Origin: Cellulomonas fengjieae | GTDB lineage: Bacteria; Actinomycetota; Actinomycetes; Actinomycetales; Cellulomonadaceae | Length of the DNA stretch: 64,000 nucleotides | Direction of reading: 5' to 3' | NCBI RefSeq assembly: GCF_018388465.1 | Contig: NZ_CP074404.1 | Span: 1,736,001-1,800,000, forward strand | Shown: positions 8,635 through 16,762 of the stretch, piece after piece | Position numbering within the stretch: position 1 is the first letter of the stretch | Layout of the letters: every line of letters begins with the position of its first letter | The notes under the pieces: generated by a model | Databases searched by the model: none | Told to the model about the DNA's origin: nothing | What the model saw: the letters and a program-made list of their open reading frames with translations, nothing else | Translations under genes and position numbers: made by a program

Positions 8635-9699
8635 TCAGATGCGGCCGCGCACGGGGGTCCGGTCGGTGGGGTCCGCGTCCTCCGGCATCGCCATCTCCGC
8701 GCGGACCCCGAGGAGCCGGATCTCCCGGTCCTCCAGCCGGTCCGCGAGCGTCAGCACCGCCTGCACGATGGTCGCCGGGTCCCGGGTCGGCTGGGGGAGC
8801 TTGCGGCTCGTGCTCGTCGTCACGAAGGGCGCGTAGCGGACCTTGAGCGCGACGCGCACGACGTCGCGGCCGTCCCGCGCGGTGTCCTCGACCACCTCGT
8901 GCGCCATGGCGCGCAGTGCGTCCCGGACCTGCTCACGGGTGGTGAGGTTCTGCTGGAACGTCGTCTCGCGGCTGTGGCCGCGCGGCACCCAGGGGCGGTC
9001 GTCGACGGTCGTCGGCCCGAGGCCCTGGCCCAGCTCGTGGTACCAGAGACCCATCTTCGGGCCGAACTCCGCGACGAGGGCCTCGGTCGGCGCCGCGGCG
9101 AGCCCCTGCACCGAGGTGACGCCGAGGGCGGCGAGCCGCCGGGACACCTTGGTCCCGACACCCCACAGGTCGATGGTCGGGCGATGGCCCATGACCTCGG
9201 TCCAGTTCTCGGCGGTGAGCCGGAAGACCCCGGCCGGCTTGCCGAACTCCGTGGCGATCTTCGCGCGGACCTTGTTGTCGCCGATCCCCACCGAGCAGTG
9301 CAGCCGCGTCGCCCTGAGCACGGCCTCCTGCGCTCGACGCGCGAGCGCCTCGGGGTCGTCGGTCATGGTGCCCAGGAACGCCTCGTCCCAGCCGAGCACC
9401 TCGACCACGGCACCCAGCGAGCGCAGCGTGGCCATGACCCGGTCGGAGGCAGCCTCGTACTCCTGCGCGTCCACCGGCAGGAAGACCGCGTCGGGCAGCT
9501 TGCGTGCGGCGACCCGCAGCGGCATCCCGGAGTGCACGCCGAACGCGCGCGCCTCGTAGGACGCGGTCGAGACGACGCCCCGCTCGCTCGGGTCACCGCG
9601 GCCGCCGACGACGACCGGCCTGCCGGCCAGCTCCGGACGGCGCAGGACCTCCACGGCCGCGACGAACTGGTCGAGGTCGACGTGCAGCACCCAGGCCAT
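8635..9699 (-). CDS. dinB: Y-family DNA polymerase IV, DinB2-like, without aromatic steric gate
   Basis: The 354-residue protein follows the Y-family order. It has the catalytic HVDLDQF near residues 6-12, the YEAR...GMPL palm region at about 48-60, GWDEAFLG with the second carboxylates near 103-110, SVGIGDNKVRAKIATEFGKPAG at the thumb junction and a little-finger domain. It is shorter than E. coli Pol IV and ends at RLLGVRAEM plus about 15 residues, with no obvious sliding-clamp peptide. The residue normally a Tyr or Phe steric gate is Val13. In Mycobacterium smegmatis DinB2 that residue is Leu, which allows ribonucleotide insertion. Use of ribonucleotides is thus predicted here. It is divergent from the antiporter gene. 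Confidence 0.9.
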   Translation of the reverse strand: MAWVLHVDLDQFVAAVEVLRRPELAGRPVVVGGRGDPSERGVVSTASYEARAFGVHSGMPLRVAARKLPDAVFLPVDAQEYEAASDRVMATLRSLGAVVEVLGWDEAFLGTMTDDPEALARRAQEAVLRATRLHCSVGIGDNKVRAKIATEFGKPAGVFRLTAENWTEVMGHRPTIDLWGVGTKVSRRLAALGVTSVQGLAAAPTEALVAEFGPKMGLWYHELGQGLGPTTVDDRPWVPRGHSRETTFQQNLTTREQVRDALRAMAHEVVEDTARDGRDVVRVALKVRYAPFVTTSTSRKLPQPTRDPATIVQAVLTLADRLEDREIRLLGVRAEMAMPEDADPTDRTPVRGRI

Positions 9700-9804
9700 C
9701 GCCCGAGTCTGCCGGACGCGGCCCGCAGTGGTGCGGGGCGGCGCCGGCGACCGTGCAAGATAGAGACGTCACACCCGACACCGGCACCGACGCGAGGGGG
9801 CGCA

Positions 9805-11475
9805 ATGGCTGTTGCGGCGCTCTACCTCGGTGCCGCGCTCGTGGGTGGGCTCCTCGCGGTGCTGCTGCGGCTGCCTCCACTCGTCGGTTTCCTCGCCGCG
9901 GGTTTCGCGCTCGGTGCGGGCGGGGCGCCGGACCTGCCGTACCTGGAGCCGATCGCCGACCTCGGTGTCGTCCTGCTGCTCTTCGCGATCGGGCTCAAGC
10001 TCGACGTCCGCACGCTGCTGCGGCGCGAGATCTGGCTCACGACCGTCATCCACATGGCGATCAGCGTCGCGCTCGCGCTCGGCTTCCTGGGCCTGCTCGC
10101 GGTGATCGGCTTCGGCTTCCTCGGTGGGGAGTCGCTCGGGGCGCTGGCGTTCGTCGGGTTCGCGCTGTCCTTCTCCTCCACCGTCTTCGTTGTCAAGGTG
10201 CTGGACGACCGGTCCGACACGACGTCGCTCTACGGACGCATCGCCGTCGGTGTGCTCGTCATGCAGGACGTCGCCGCCGTGATCTTCCTGTCGCTGTCCA
10301 GCGGGGAGCCGCCGAGCCCGTGGGCCGTGCTGCTGTTCGGCCTGATCCCGGGCAAGTGGGTGCTGCACCGGATCTGGGACCGGGTGGGGCACGGTGAGCT
10401 GCAGGCGCTGTTCGGCGTGTGCGTCGCCGTGGTGCTCGGCTACGGCCTGTTCGAGCTCGTCGGCATCGCCGGGGACGTCGGCGCGCTGGTGGTCGGGGTC
10501 CTGCTGTCGTCGCACCCCCAGGCGGGTGAGCTGTCCCGGTCCCTGATGACGTTCAAGGACCTCATGCTGGTGGCGTTCTTCGTGCAGATCGGGCTGCACG
10601 GGACGCCGCACCTGCTGGAGATCGGCCTCGCGCTGCTGCTCCTGCTGCTCCTGCCGTTCCAGGTCGCTGCCTACGCGGTGGTGCTCTGGCTCATGCGGCT
10701 CCGCCGGCGTACGTCGTTCCTCGCCGGCCTGGTGCTGTCGAACTACTCGGAGTTCGGGATCATCGTGGTCGCGGTCGGCGCGAGCTCCGGTCTGCTCGAC
10801 GACCAGTGGGTGGTCGTGGTCTCGCTCGCCGTGGCGTTCAGCTTCGGGCTGTCGGCGATCGTCAACCGCCGGGGCGTCGAGCTGGCCTCCCGGCTGTCCC
10901 GGCTGCTGCCGGCGCGCGACAGCGACCGGCTCCACCCCGACGACCGGCTGGTCGACGTCGGCGACGCCGACGCGCTCGTCCTGGGCCTCGGTCGCGTCGG
11001 CTCCGCGACGTACACCCGGCTGCGCGACGAGTACGGGATGGCGGTGGTCGGGGTCGAGCACGACCGCACGCGCGTGACGGCGCTCGAGGACGAGGGCTAC
11101 GAGGTCGTGCGCGCCGACGCCACCGACCTCGAGTTCTGGAACCGCGTGCAGCGCGCCGGTCGGGTCAAGATGGCGGTCCTGGCCATGCCGTTCCACAACG
11201 CGAACCTCATCGCGCTGGCGCGGCTGAAGGCGGCCGGCTTCACGGGCAAGGTCGCCGCCGTCGCCCGGTACGACGACGACGTGTCCGAGCTGCAGCGCCA
11301 CGGTGCCGACGCCGTGTTCCATCTGTACGGGTCGGCGGGCTTCGCCCTCGCGGACCACGCCGCCGAGGTGCTGCTGCAGGGCAGGGGCGGGACGCCGGAC
11401 CATCACGCCGCTGCGCGTCCGGGCGACGATCTGGACGTCCTTGATCCGCTCGACCGCCGCGCGGAGCCCGCCTGA
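9805..11475 (+). CDS. Kef/CPA2-type cation:proton antiporter with TrkA-N domain
   Basis: The 556-residue protein starts at ATG 9805 after GAGGGG. About twelve membrane helices fill residues 1-375, including LLLFAIGLKLD, GFALSFSSTVFVVKVL and VLVMQDVAAV, which are typical of CPA2 antiporters. A cytosolic RCK/TrkA-N domain follows at about 390-520 with the nucleotide motif LGLGRVGSATY and an Asp/Glu-rich region. Such proteins exchange K+ or Na+ for H+, gated by NAD(H) or other ligands. The open frame continues upstream on this strand, but that part lies antisense to dinB and is not coding. Gene context gives no partner; the role is ion and pH homeostasis. Confidence 0.92.
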   Translation: MAVAALYLGAALVGGLLAVLLRLPPLVGFLAAGFALGAGGAPDLPYLEPIADLGVVLLLFAIGLKLDVRTLLRREIWLTTVIHMAISVALALGFLGLLAVIGFGFLGGESLGALAFVGFALSFSSTVFVVKVLDDRSDTTSLYGRIAVGVLVMQDVAAVIFLSLSSGEPPSPWAVLLFGLIPGKWVLHRIWDRVGHGELQALFGVCVAVVLGYGLFELVGIAGDVGALVVGVLLSSHPQAGELSRSLMTFKDLMLVAFFVQIGLHGTPHLLEIGLALLLLLLLPFQVAAYAVVLWLMRLRRRTSFLAGLVLSNYSEFGIIVVAVGASSGLLDDQWVVVVSLAVAFSFGLSAIVNRRGVELASRLSRLLPARDSDRLHPDDRLVDVGDADALVLGLGRVGSATYTRLRDEYGMAVVGVEHDRTRVTALEDEGYEVVRADATDLEFWNRVQRAGRVKMAVLAMPFHNANLIALARLKAAGFTGKVAAVARYDDDVSELQRHGADAVFHLYGSAGFALADHAAEVLLQGRGGTPDHHAAARPGDDLDVLDPLDRRAEPA

Positions 11476-11531
11476 CACCGCCGCCGACGACGTTCATGCA
11501 GATGAGGGAACGGGCGGGTGATACTTGGCGT

Positions 11532-11552
11532 TTCAACTGTTCAACCTTCAAC
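11532..11552 (+). repeat. three TTCAAC copies in the leader of a small gene
   Basis: TTCAAC occurs at 11532, 11540 and 11547, with spacings of 8 and 7 bases, just upstream of the ribosome site of the 61-residue gene. This AT-rich patch stands out from its surroundings. It may be a regulator site or chance. Confidence 0.35.
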
Positions 11553-11572
11553 CGCAGGGAGATGCTCAGGTC

Positions 11573-11758
11573 ATGGACCTGAGGATCGATGTGACCGACG
11601 CCGACATCAGGGCTGCTCGGCGGCTCTGGGAGGCCGCCGCGGACGGCGGCGCGACGGCGGACAGGGTCCAGCTGCTGCGCGCGGGCTACATCCGGCTCAT
11701 CAGCGCGCAGGCGCAGCAGATCGCCGACGACTTCCGGCGCGAGCAGCGCGCCTCCTGA
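11573..11758 (+). CDS. small helical hypothetical protein
   Basis: The 61-residue frame begins at ATG 11573 after the ribosome site GCAGGGAG and ends at 11758, next to the convergent dehydrogenase gene. The product is a charged, helix-rich protein beginning MDLRIDVTDADIRAARRLWEA. It has no Cys, signal peptide or membrane segment. The frame could be extended to a TTG at 11525, but that would include the repeated leader and lacks a ribosome site. I do not recognise the family. Composition and the good ribosome site support a real gene. Confidence 0.65.
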   Translation: MDLRIDVTDADIRAARRLWEAAADGGATADRVQLLRAGYIRLISAQAQQIADDFRREQRAS

Positions 11759-11765
11759 TCGCCCG

Positions 11766-12779
11766 TCACGGCTGCAGCAGGACCTTGATCGCGCGCCGCT
11801 CGTCCATGGCGCGATAGGCCTCGGCGACCTCCGACAGCGGGAGCGTGAGGTCGAAGACCCTGCCGGGGTCGATCTGCCGCGCCCAGACCAGGTCGATCAG
11901 GTGGGGGAGATAGGCGCGGACGGGGGCCGGGCCACCGCGGATGCCCTTGTTCGACCAGAACAGCCGGTCCGTCGGCAGGTCGCCGTGCGGCAGGCCCACC
12001 ACGCCGATCATGCCGCCGGGCCGCGTGTACTCGACGGCGTCCAGCCTGGCCTCCTCGGTGCCGACGCACTCGAGCACGGCGTCCGCACCGATGCCTTCGG
12101 TGAGCTCCCGGACGCGCGCCAGGCCGTCCTCGCCGCGCTCTGGCACCACGTGGGTGGCACCGAACTCGGTGGCGACTGCCTGGCGGTCGGCGTGCCGGCT
12201 CATGGCGATGATCGTCGTGGCGCCGAGCTGCGCAGAGGCGAGCACGCCACAGAGCCCCACGGCGCCGTCCCCGACGACGACCACGCTGCTCCCGGGCCGC
12301 ACGTCCGCGGACACCGCCGCGTGCCAGCCGGTGCCCATCACGTCGGACAGCGCGAGCAGGCTCGGCACCAGGTCGGCGTCCGGCCGGCCGGGCGTCGCGA
12401 TGAGCGTGCCGTCCGCGTTCGGGATGCGGATGCGCTCCGCCTGGCACCCGTCGAACCCACCGCCGTGCGGGCAGGCGGACTGCATGCCCTTGCGGCACAC
12501 GGGGCACCGGTTGTCGCTGTGCAGGAACCCACCGACGACGAAGTCGCCCGGCTTCAGAGTGTTCACGGCGTCGCCGATCTCCTCGACGACGCCGACGTAC
12601 TCGTGCCCGATCGGCTTCGGCTCCGGGACCGGTGCCAGCCCGCGGTACCGCCACAGGTCCGATCCGCAGACGCAGGTCGCCACCGTGCGGATCACTGCGT
12701 CGGTCGGTTCCCGGACAGTGGGGTCGGGTCGCTCCGCGACGCGCACGTCGTGGGCCCCGTGGATGATCGCTGCGCGCAT
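11766..12779 (-). CDS. zinc-dependent alcohol dehydrogenase family protein
   Basis: This 337-residue medium-chain dehydrogenase has the catalytic zinc ligands in CVCGSD near residue 36 and GHEYVG near 58. A structural-zinc-like cluster with fewer Cys than usual (NRCPVCRKGMQSAC) follows near 90-103. The Rossmann motif VVVVGDGAVGLCG is at about 166-178. The expected reaction is NAD(P)-dependent oxidation of an alcohol or reduction of an aldehyde. I chose the ATG at 12779 (MRAAIIHG) because family members begin this way; an ATG five codons upstream also exists. It lies next to the heat-shock gene region and transcribes away from it. Substrate cannot be deduced. Confidence 0.9.
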   Translation of the reverse strand: MRAAIIHGAHDVRVAERPDPTVREPTDAVIRTVATCVCGSDLWRYRGLAPVPEPKPIGHEYVGVVEEIGDAVNTLKPGDFVVGGFLHSDNRCPVCRKGMQSACPHGGGFDGCQAERIRIPNADGTLIATPGRPDADLVPSLLALSDVMGTGWHAAVSADVRPGSSVVVVGDGAVGLCGVLASAQLGATTIIAMSRHADRQAVATEFGATHVVPERGEDGLARVRELTEGIGADAVLECVGTEEARLDAVEYTRPGGMIGVVGLPHGDLPTDRLFWSNKGIRGGPAPVRAYLPHLIDLVWARQIDPGRVFDLTLPLSEVAEAYRAMDERRAIKVLLQP

Positions 12780-12922
12780 GCGTCCATCGAACACGGCTTC
12801 CGCACCGCCCGCGAGCGCCCGCCCGCGAGTGCCCGACGGTCAGCGCAGTCGCAACGGCGGCACCGGCAAACCGGGTCGGTCGGGCCCCCGGGTGTGTTCG
12901 CTCTCGGTGAACACCGCTGCGG

Positions 12923-12949
12923 TTGGCACTCCTGAAGGGTGAGTGCTAA
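12923..12949. promoter_or_regulatory. CIRCE element (HrcA operator) before hsp20
   Basis: The half-sites TTGGCACTC (12923-12931) and GAGTGCTAA (12941-12949) flank a 9-base spacer. The CIRCE consensus is TTAGCACTC-N9-GAGTGCTAA, so only one base differs. The left half also resembles a -35 box (TTGGCA), with TAATTC 18 bases downstream as a possible -10. This predicts HrcA repression of the small heat-shock gene at 13041. Confidence 0.88.
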
Positions 12950-13040
12950 TTCTTGAACCAAGGCCAGTCCGGCGAGTGGGGTGCCGGACGATCTCCGAGG
13001 CCCGGGTGGTCCGGCGCCTCGTCCCAAGGAGGTGAGAGAG

Positions 13041-13481
13041 TTGGCCACACGAATCGACCCGTTCCAGGATCTGGATCGACTCTTCGGGCAGCTGGCGTCT
13101 GCGGAGCGGGCGGCCGCGACGATGCCCATCGACCTGTACCGCGCCGGTGACCACTACGTGCTGGACGTCGACCTGCCGGGCGCCGACCCGGGCACCATCG
13201 ACGTGAACGTGGAGGACCGCACCCTGACGATCCGCGCCCAGCGGACCGCGGGCCCGGACAAGGACGTGCAGTGGCTTGCCAAGGAGCGCCCGGTGGGCAC
13301 CTACGCGCGGCAGCTGACCGTGAGCAAGGCGCTCGCCCTGGATGCCATCACGGCGAACTACGCCGACGGCGTGCTGACGCTGAACATCCCCGTCGCGCAG
13401 GAGGCCAAGGCCCGGCGCATCGAGGTGCAGCACGGCGGGGACAGCTCCCAGATCACCTCGGGCGGCAACGAGCGGTCCTGA
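13041..13481 (+). CDS. Hsp20/alpha-crystallin small heat-shock protein
   Basis: The 146-residue chaperone has the alpha-crystallin domain from about residue 30 to 125. It includes LYRAGDHYVLDVDLPGADP, the core motif DRTLTIRAQR, and ADGVLTLNIPVAQEAK near the end. Such proteins hold unfolding clients and resemble mycobacterial HspX/Acr. The start is TTG at 13041, chosen because a strong AAGGAGG lies eight bases before it and the protein then begins ATRIDPFQDLD as in relatives. Expression is probably repressed by HrcA through the CIRCE element about 92 bases upstream. In related bacteria hsp20 genes often belong to heat or low-oxygen responses. It stands alone, with a hairpin downstream. Confidence 0.93.
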   Translation: MATRIDPFQDLDRLFGQLASAERAAATMPIDLYRAGDHYVLDVDLPGADPGTIDVNVEDRTLTIRAQRTAGPDKDVQWLAKERPVGTYARQLTVSKALALDAITANYADGVLTLNIPVAQEAKARRIEVQHGGDSSQITSGGNERS

Positions 13482-13483
13482 GT

Positions 13484-13527
13484 CCGGGCCGGGCGGTGGG
13501 ACGGGAGTGCGAGAGCGCCCGGCCCGG
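13484..13527. terminator. hairpin between hsp20 and convergent hydrolase gene
   Basis: A 12-base perfect inverted repeat (13484-13495 with 13516-13527) encloses a 20-base loop directly after the hsp20 stop. The large loop makes it a weaker terminator candidate. Confidence 0.5.
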
Positions 13528-13586
13528 GGGAGGGACGCTCTGTGCGAGCGAGCCGACCCCGACCACCGCCCGGACGTCCCACGGCG

Positions 13587-14351
13587 TCACGGTTCGAGCG
13601 CCAGGTCCCGGCGGCAGAACGCGGCGACGGCGCGAGCCGTGCTGTCCGCGGCGGTGAACTGGACCAGGTGCCGGTGGCCCGGGACCTCTACGAGGGAGCC
13701 GCCCGGTGCGACATCGGCGAGCCGGGCGCACCAGGCGTGCCGGGCGACCGGGTCGCCGGTCCCACGGATCACGAGCGTAGGAGCGGCCACGACGGCCAGC
13801 CGCTCGTCGGTGCGGTAGGCCAGCATCGGTTCCAGCTCGGTCAGGTACCAGCGGGGACCGCAGCGCAGGTAGTCCGCGAACGTCAGCACATTCCCGGAGG
13901 CGGGTTCCCTCAGCGAGTCACGGAACAGGTCCCGGGCCTGTGTGAGGTGCCCGGCCCGGTCGGGGTCGGTGACGGGGCCGATCAGCACGAGGTGCGTGAC
14001 GAGCGCCGGCCGCTGGGCGGCGAGCTCGACGACGAGCTGCCCGCCCATCGAGTGGCCCACGAGCACCGCGGCGGGGACGTCGAGCGCATCCAGCACGCGC
14101 CCGAGGAGCGCGGCACCGTCGGCGATGGAGATCGCGTCCGACGGCGTCGGGGTGCCGCCGAAGCCGGGCAGGTCGACGCAGTGGACGGTGCCGTACGGCT
14201 GCAGGGCGCGCTGGAGCCGGGCGAGGGAGCGGTGCGACATCCCGATGCCGTGGACGAGCAGGTAGACCGGTGAGGTGCTCGCCCCGACCGACGTGTGGAC
14301 CCGGACCTCGTGACCACCCACGTCGAGGGTGCGGCTGACGAGCTGGGGCAC
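13587..14351 (-). CDS. alpha/beta-hydrolase fold protein
   Basis: This 254-residue protein has the full alpha/beta-hydrolase layout. The oxyanion region is LVHGIGMS near residues 32-39 and the nucleophile elbow GHSMGG has its Ser near 99. RGTGDPV holds the likely acid Asp near 195, and the catalytic His is in GHRHLVQF near 225. No signal peptide is visible. It could be an esterase, lipase or C-C hydrolase; the sequence does not decide. It precedes (in the minus direction) the hsp20 terminator and follows the SpoIIE-type phosphatase gene by 72 bases, so co-transcription with that gene is possible. Confidence 0.88.
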   Translation of the reverse strand: MPQLVSRTLDVGGHEVRVHTSVGASTSPVYLLVHGIGMSHRSLARLQRALQPYGTVHCVDLPGFGGTPTPSDAISIADGAALLGRVLDALDVPAAVLVGHSMGGQLVVELAAQRPALVTHLVLIGPVTDPDRAGHLTQARDLFRDSLREPASGNVLTFADYLRCGPRWYLTELEPMLAYRTDERLAVVAAPTLVIRGTGDPVARHAWCARLADVAPGGSLVEVPGHRHLVQFTAADSTARAVAAFCRRDLALEP

Positions 14352-14423
14352 GAGTTCTCCGGTTCACTGGGGCGGACGCACGACGAGACGCAAGTATGCG
14401 GGCGACCCCTGCGGACGGCGCGG

Positions 14424-15653
14424 TCAGATGGTCGGGTCGAGCAGCTCCTGGCCGGTGGTCGTCCAGTGCAGGAGCAGGACCGTGGCGTCGTCCTGGAGGA
14501 CCCCGTTCTGGTACTCCATGATCCGCCGGCACACGCGTCGCACGGTCTCGGGCAGAGGCGTGCCCTGCGCTGCCTCGCGCTCGAGGAAGTCGACCAGCCG
14601 GTCGATGCCGAAGAACTGCTGCTCCGGGTCTCGCGCCTCCGTGACACCGTCCGTGTAGAGCGCGATGACGTCCCCCGGTTCGAGGGACTCCTCCGCGATC
14701 TCCACCGACCCTGTGTCCAGGCCCAGGAGCGGCCGGTGCCCGCCGCTGAGCGTCTTGACCACCTTGCCCCCGCGCAGGAGGAGCGGCGGCGGGTGCCCGG
14801 CGGACAGGTACTGCAGGAGCCCCGAGCGCAGGTCCAGCTGCCCCACGATGCCCGAGGCGTACATCCGTCCCGCGAACTCGTCCCGCACGGCGCGGTGGAT
14901 GGCCTCGGTCTGGTCGAACAGGCCGCGGCCCTGACGCCGGGAGTTGCGGTAGGCCGCGAGCGCGGTCGCGGCGGCGAGCCCCGAGCGCAGGTCGTGCCCG
15001 GTGGCGTCCAGGATGGCGAACCGCGCCGTGTCGTCCGACAGGGCGTAGTCGAAGACGTCCCCGCCCACGGTGCTCGACGGCTCAAGCTTGCCGCTGACGA
15101 GCACCTTGTCGGTGCCCGCCGTCAACGGGGGGAGCAGCTGCCAGATCAGCTCCGCGGACACGCTCCGCGGGCGCTGCCGACGGACCTTGTCGACAGCGTC
15201 GCCGAAGGCGTCCACGATCGAGATCATGTGGCCCAGGTAGTGCGTGAACCACCAGCAGCGCTTCTGGAAGGCCGGGTCCGTGAGGTCGGCCGGGTCACGC
15301 ACGACGAGCTTGAGGACGCCGAGGCGCTCGACCCCGTCGATGATCGGCATCCACAGGTGCGGTTCCTCAGCAGCCTCGGCCGACTGGACCGTGAGCATCC
15401 GGTAGGCGCGACCGGCCAGGGTCGAGTCGATGGGAAGGACCGGCGCGGTCTCGGGGCCGACGGGCATGGGGACCAGGACGGACTGCGAGTAGTCCGCGAG
15501 GTAGACGGTCGTCTGCGCACCGAGGTACCGGGCGGCATCCTGCACGGCGGACGGCAGGAGGTCCGGCGGGGCCAGGTGCGTCTCGCGGAGCAGCGTCGTC
15601 AACGCGGCCAGCGCTCCCGACGCCTCCTGATCTTCCGGCTCGTTCCCGCCCAT
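14424..15653 (-). CDS. SpoIIE/RsbU-type PP2C serine phosphatase with GAF-like sensor
   Basis: The 409-residue protein has a GAF-like sensor at about 20-150 (LGAQTTVYLADYSQSVLVPMP) and a PP2C/SpoIIE catalytic domain from about 190. The catalytic part shows GGDVFDY, LDATGHDLRSGL, LSAGHPPPLLL, YTDGVTEARD and QDDATVLLL, which keep the metal-binding Asp residues of the family. Such enzymes dephosphorylate anti-sigma-factor antagonists (STAS proteins) and so switch on stress sigma factors, or act on other phospho-Ser proteins. No partner kinase lies next to it, but a STAS-containing ANTAR protein is encoded at 42485. The protein appears cytosolic. Its signal is unknown. Confidence 0.92.
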   Translation of the reverse strand: MGGNEPEDQEASGALAALTTLLRETHLAPPDLLPSAVQDAARYLGAQTTVYLADYSQSVLVPMPVGPETAPVLPIDSTLAGRAYRMLTVQSAEAAEEPHLWMPIIDGVERLGVLKLVVRDPADLTDPAFQKRCWWFTHYLGHMISIVDAFGDAVDKVRRQRPRSVSAELIWQLLPPLTAGTDKVLVSGKLEPSSTVGGDVFDYALSDDTARFAILDATGHDLRSGLAAATALAAYRNSRRQGRGLFDQTEAIHRAVRDEFAGRMYASGIVGQLDLRSGLLQYLSAGHPPPLLLRGGKVVKTLSGGHRPLLGLDTGSVEIAEESLEPGDVIALYTDGVTEARDPEQQFFGIDRLVDFLEREAAQGTPLPETVRRVCRRIMEYQNGVLQDDATVLLLHWTTTGQELLDPTI

Positions 15654-15702
15654 GGCGCCACACCTCTCCCAGATGGGCGGTGCACGCCGCCGTCGGGCTA
15701 TT

Positions 15703-16284
15703 TTAGGCGTCCCCGGGGGTGGCGGGTTCCGGGGCGGACGTGTCGTGGCCCACCCCCTCGTCAGGTGAGTCGAGCACCGCGACCATGTGTCCGCCGAGGT
15801 ACCCGCTCACGGCGGCGACGCCGCCGGCGGCGAGGCTCACGGCGACGCCCGAGCCGCGGTGGCCGCGCCGTCGCAGCAGCCAGGAGCCGGCGTACAGCAC
15901 GACGGCGCCCGTGTTGAGGGCGGCGTGCAGGGCGCCCACGGTGCGCACGCGGTCGCCACCGCGCTGCCAGTCGACGAGGCCGGTCAGCACCGTCGGTACG
16001 GTCGCCAGCACGCCGAGGCCCAGCAGCCGGTCGGCCGAGCGGCCGTCGTCGGTACCGACGAGGTCGAGCACGGTGCTGCTCACCCACAGGCCGATGGGCA
16101 GGTCGGTGAGGAGCGGGTGCGCCGCGTGCCCGAGCGGTGCCCCGCGCAGCAGCGCCGCGAGGGAGGGCGGTCGCACGACGGCGTCCGCCAGTGGGCGCAG
16201 CGCGCGGACGAGCGGTTCGAGGGCGGGTGCGGTCTCGGCGGCCTCGGCGAGGCGGCGCGGCAGGGGGGTCGACACAGCGTCCAT
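15703..16284 (-). CDS. DUF2231-like membrane protein
   Basis: The 193-residue protein starts at ATG 16284 and has about four membrane segments. It begins with a soluble stretch (PLPRRLAEAAETAPALEPLV), then GHAAHPLLTDLPIGLWVSS near 70-88, which is the HP-x-x-x-D-P/L-P-I-G motif of DUF2231. LGVLATVPTVLTGLVDW and a GGHM motif near the C-terminus follow. Members are often fused to or near Rieske ferredoxins and may bind heme or metal through the conserved His residues, but their function is not established. The open frame extends upstream without a good ribosome site, so the start is tentative. Confidence 0.8.
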   Translation of the reverse strand: MDAVSTPLPRRLAEAAETAPALEPLVRALRPLADAVVRPPSLAALLRGAPLGHAAHPLLTDLPIGLWVSSTVLDLVGTDDGRSADRLLGLGVLATVPTVLTGLVDWQRGGDRVRTVGALHAALNTGAVVLYAGSWLLRRRGHRGSGVAVSLAAGGVAAVSGYLGGHMVAVLDSPDEGVGHDTSAPEPATPGDA

Positions 16285-16407
16285 GGCACGTCCAGGGGCT
16301 CGGTCCAGCGGCGACTGCTTCACCTGGGGAGAGCATTCCAGCACCGGACGGATGTCGCCGGGCGGCCCCGGGCGGCGAGGAGCTCCGAACCTCCGTAGCG
16401 TGACGGG

Positions 16408-16686
16408 ATGACTCCGCTCGCCCGACTCGCCGACTCGATGATCCGGATGTACCAGGACCGCGTCTCTCCCCGGAAGGGGTGGAGCTGCGCCTACCGGGTC
16501 GCGCACGGGGGGCCGTCCTGCTCGGCGTCCGTGCGCGAGACGGTGGCGCGCCGAGGCGTCCTCGGGGGTGCCGTCCCCACCGCGCTCCGGTTCGTGGCCT
16601 GCTACCAGGCCGCGCAGCTGCTGGCGACGACCGACGTCCGCGGCGTGTGCTGCTGCGGCCCCATCCCCATCCCGTTCCGGTTCTAG
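16408..16686 (+). CDS. YidD-like membrane protein insertion efficiency factor
   Basis: This 92-residue protein shows the YidD pattern in divergent form: MIRMYQDRVSPRKGWSC near 11-27, then GPSCSASV and a G-V-L-G-G-x-P-T-A stretch. The canonical family reads YQ-x-x-I-S-P, C-R/P-T-C-S and HG-x-x-x-G. The C-terminus ends with an unusual Cys cluster (GVCCCGPIPIPFRF), giving six Cys in all. Canonical YidD sits beside yidC and rnpA near the replication origin, whereas this copy is isolated, so it may be a paralogue with another role. It lies head-to-head with the DUF2231 gene and converges on the DoxX gene across a strong hairpin. Confidence 0.72.
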   Translation: MTPLARLADSMIRMYQDRVSPRKGWSCAYRVAHGGPSCSASVRETVARRGVLGGAVPTALRFVACYQAAQLLATTDVRGVCCCGPIPIPFRF

Positions 16687-16698
16687 CCGGACGGCGAA

Positions 16699-16730
16699 GG
16701 ACCCGCGGTGACGGGTGTCACCGCGGGTCC
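16699..16730. terminator. bidirectional hairpin terminator
   Basis: A perfect 14-base inverted repeat (16699-16712 with 16717-16730) with a 4-base loop lies between the convergent YidD-like and DoxX genes. It begins 13 bases after the YidD-like stop codon. Confidence 0.85.
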
Positions 16731-16762
16731 CGTCGTGCCGGGCGCCCGGCACGCACGGTGGG

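Noticed and set aside
6620..8836. Plus-strand frame of more than 700 codons opposite the gamma-glutamyltransferase gene
   Set aside because: Mirror frame of a gene with all catalytic motifs; composition is that of a codon-position shadow.
8479..9804. N-terminal extension of the Kef antiporter frame by 442 codons
   Set aside because: The added part lies antisense to dinB, has no family features, and a good ribosome site and ATG occur at 9805.
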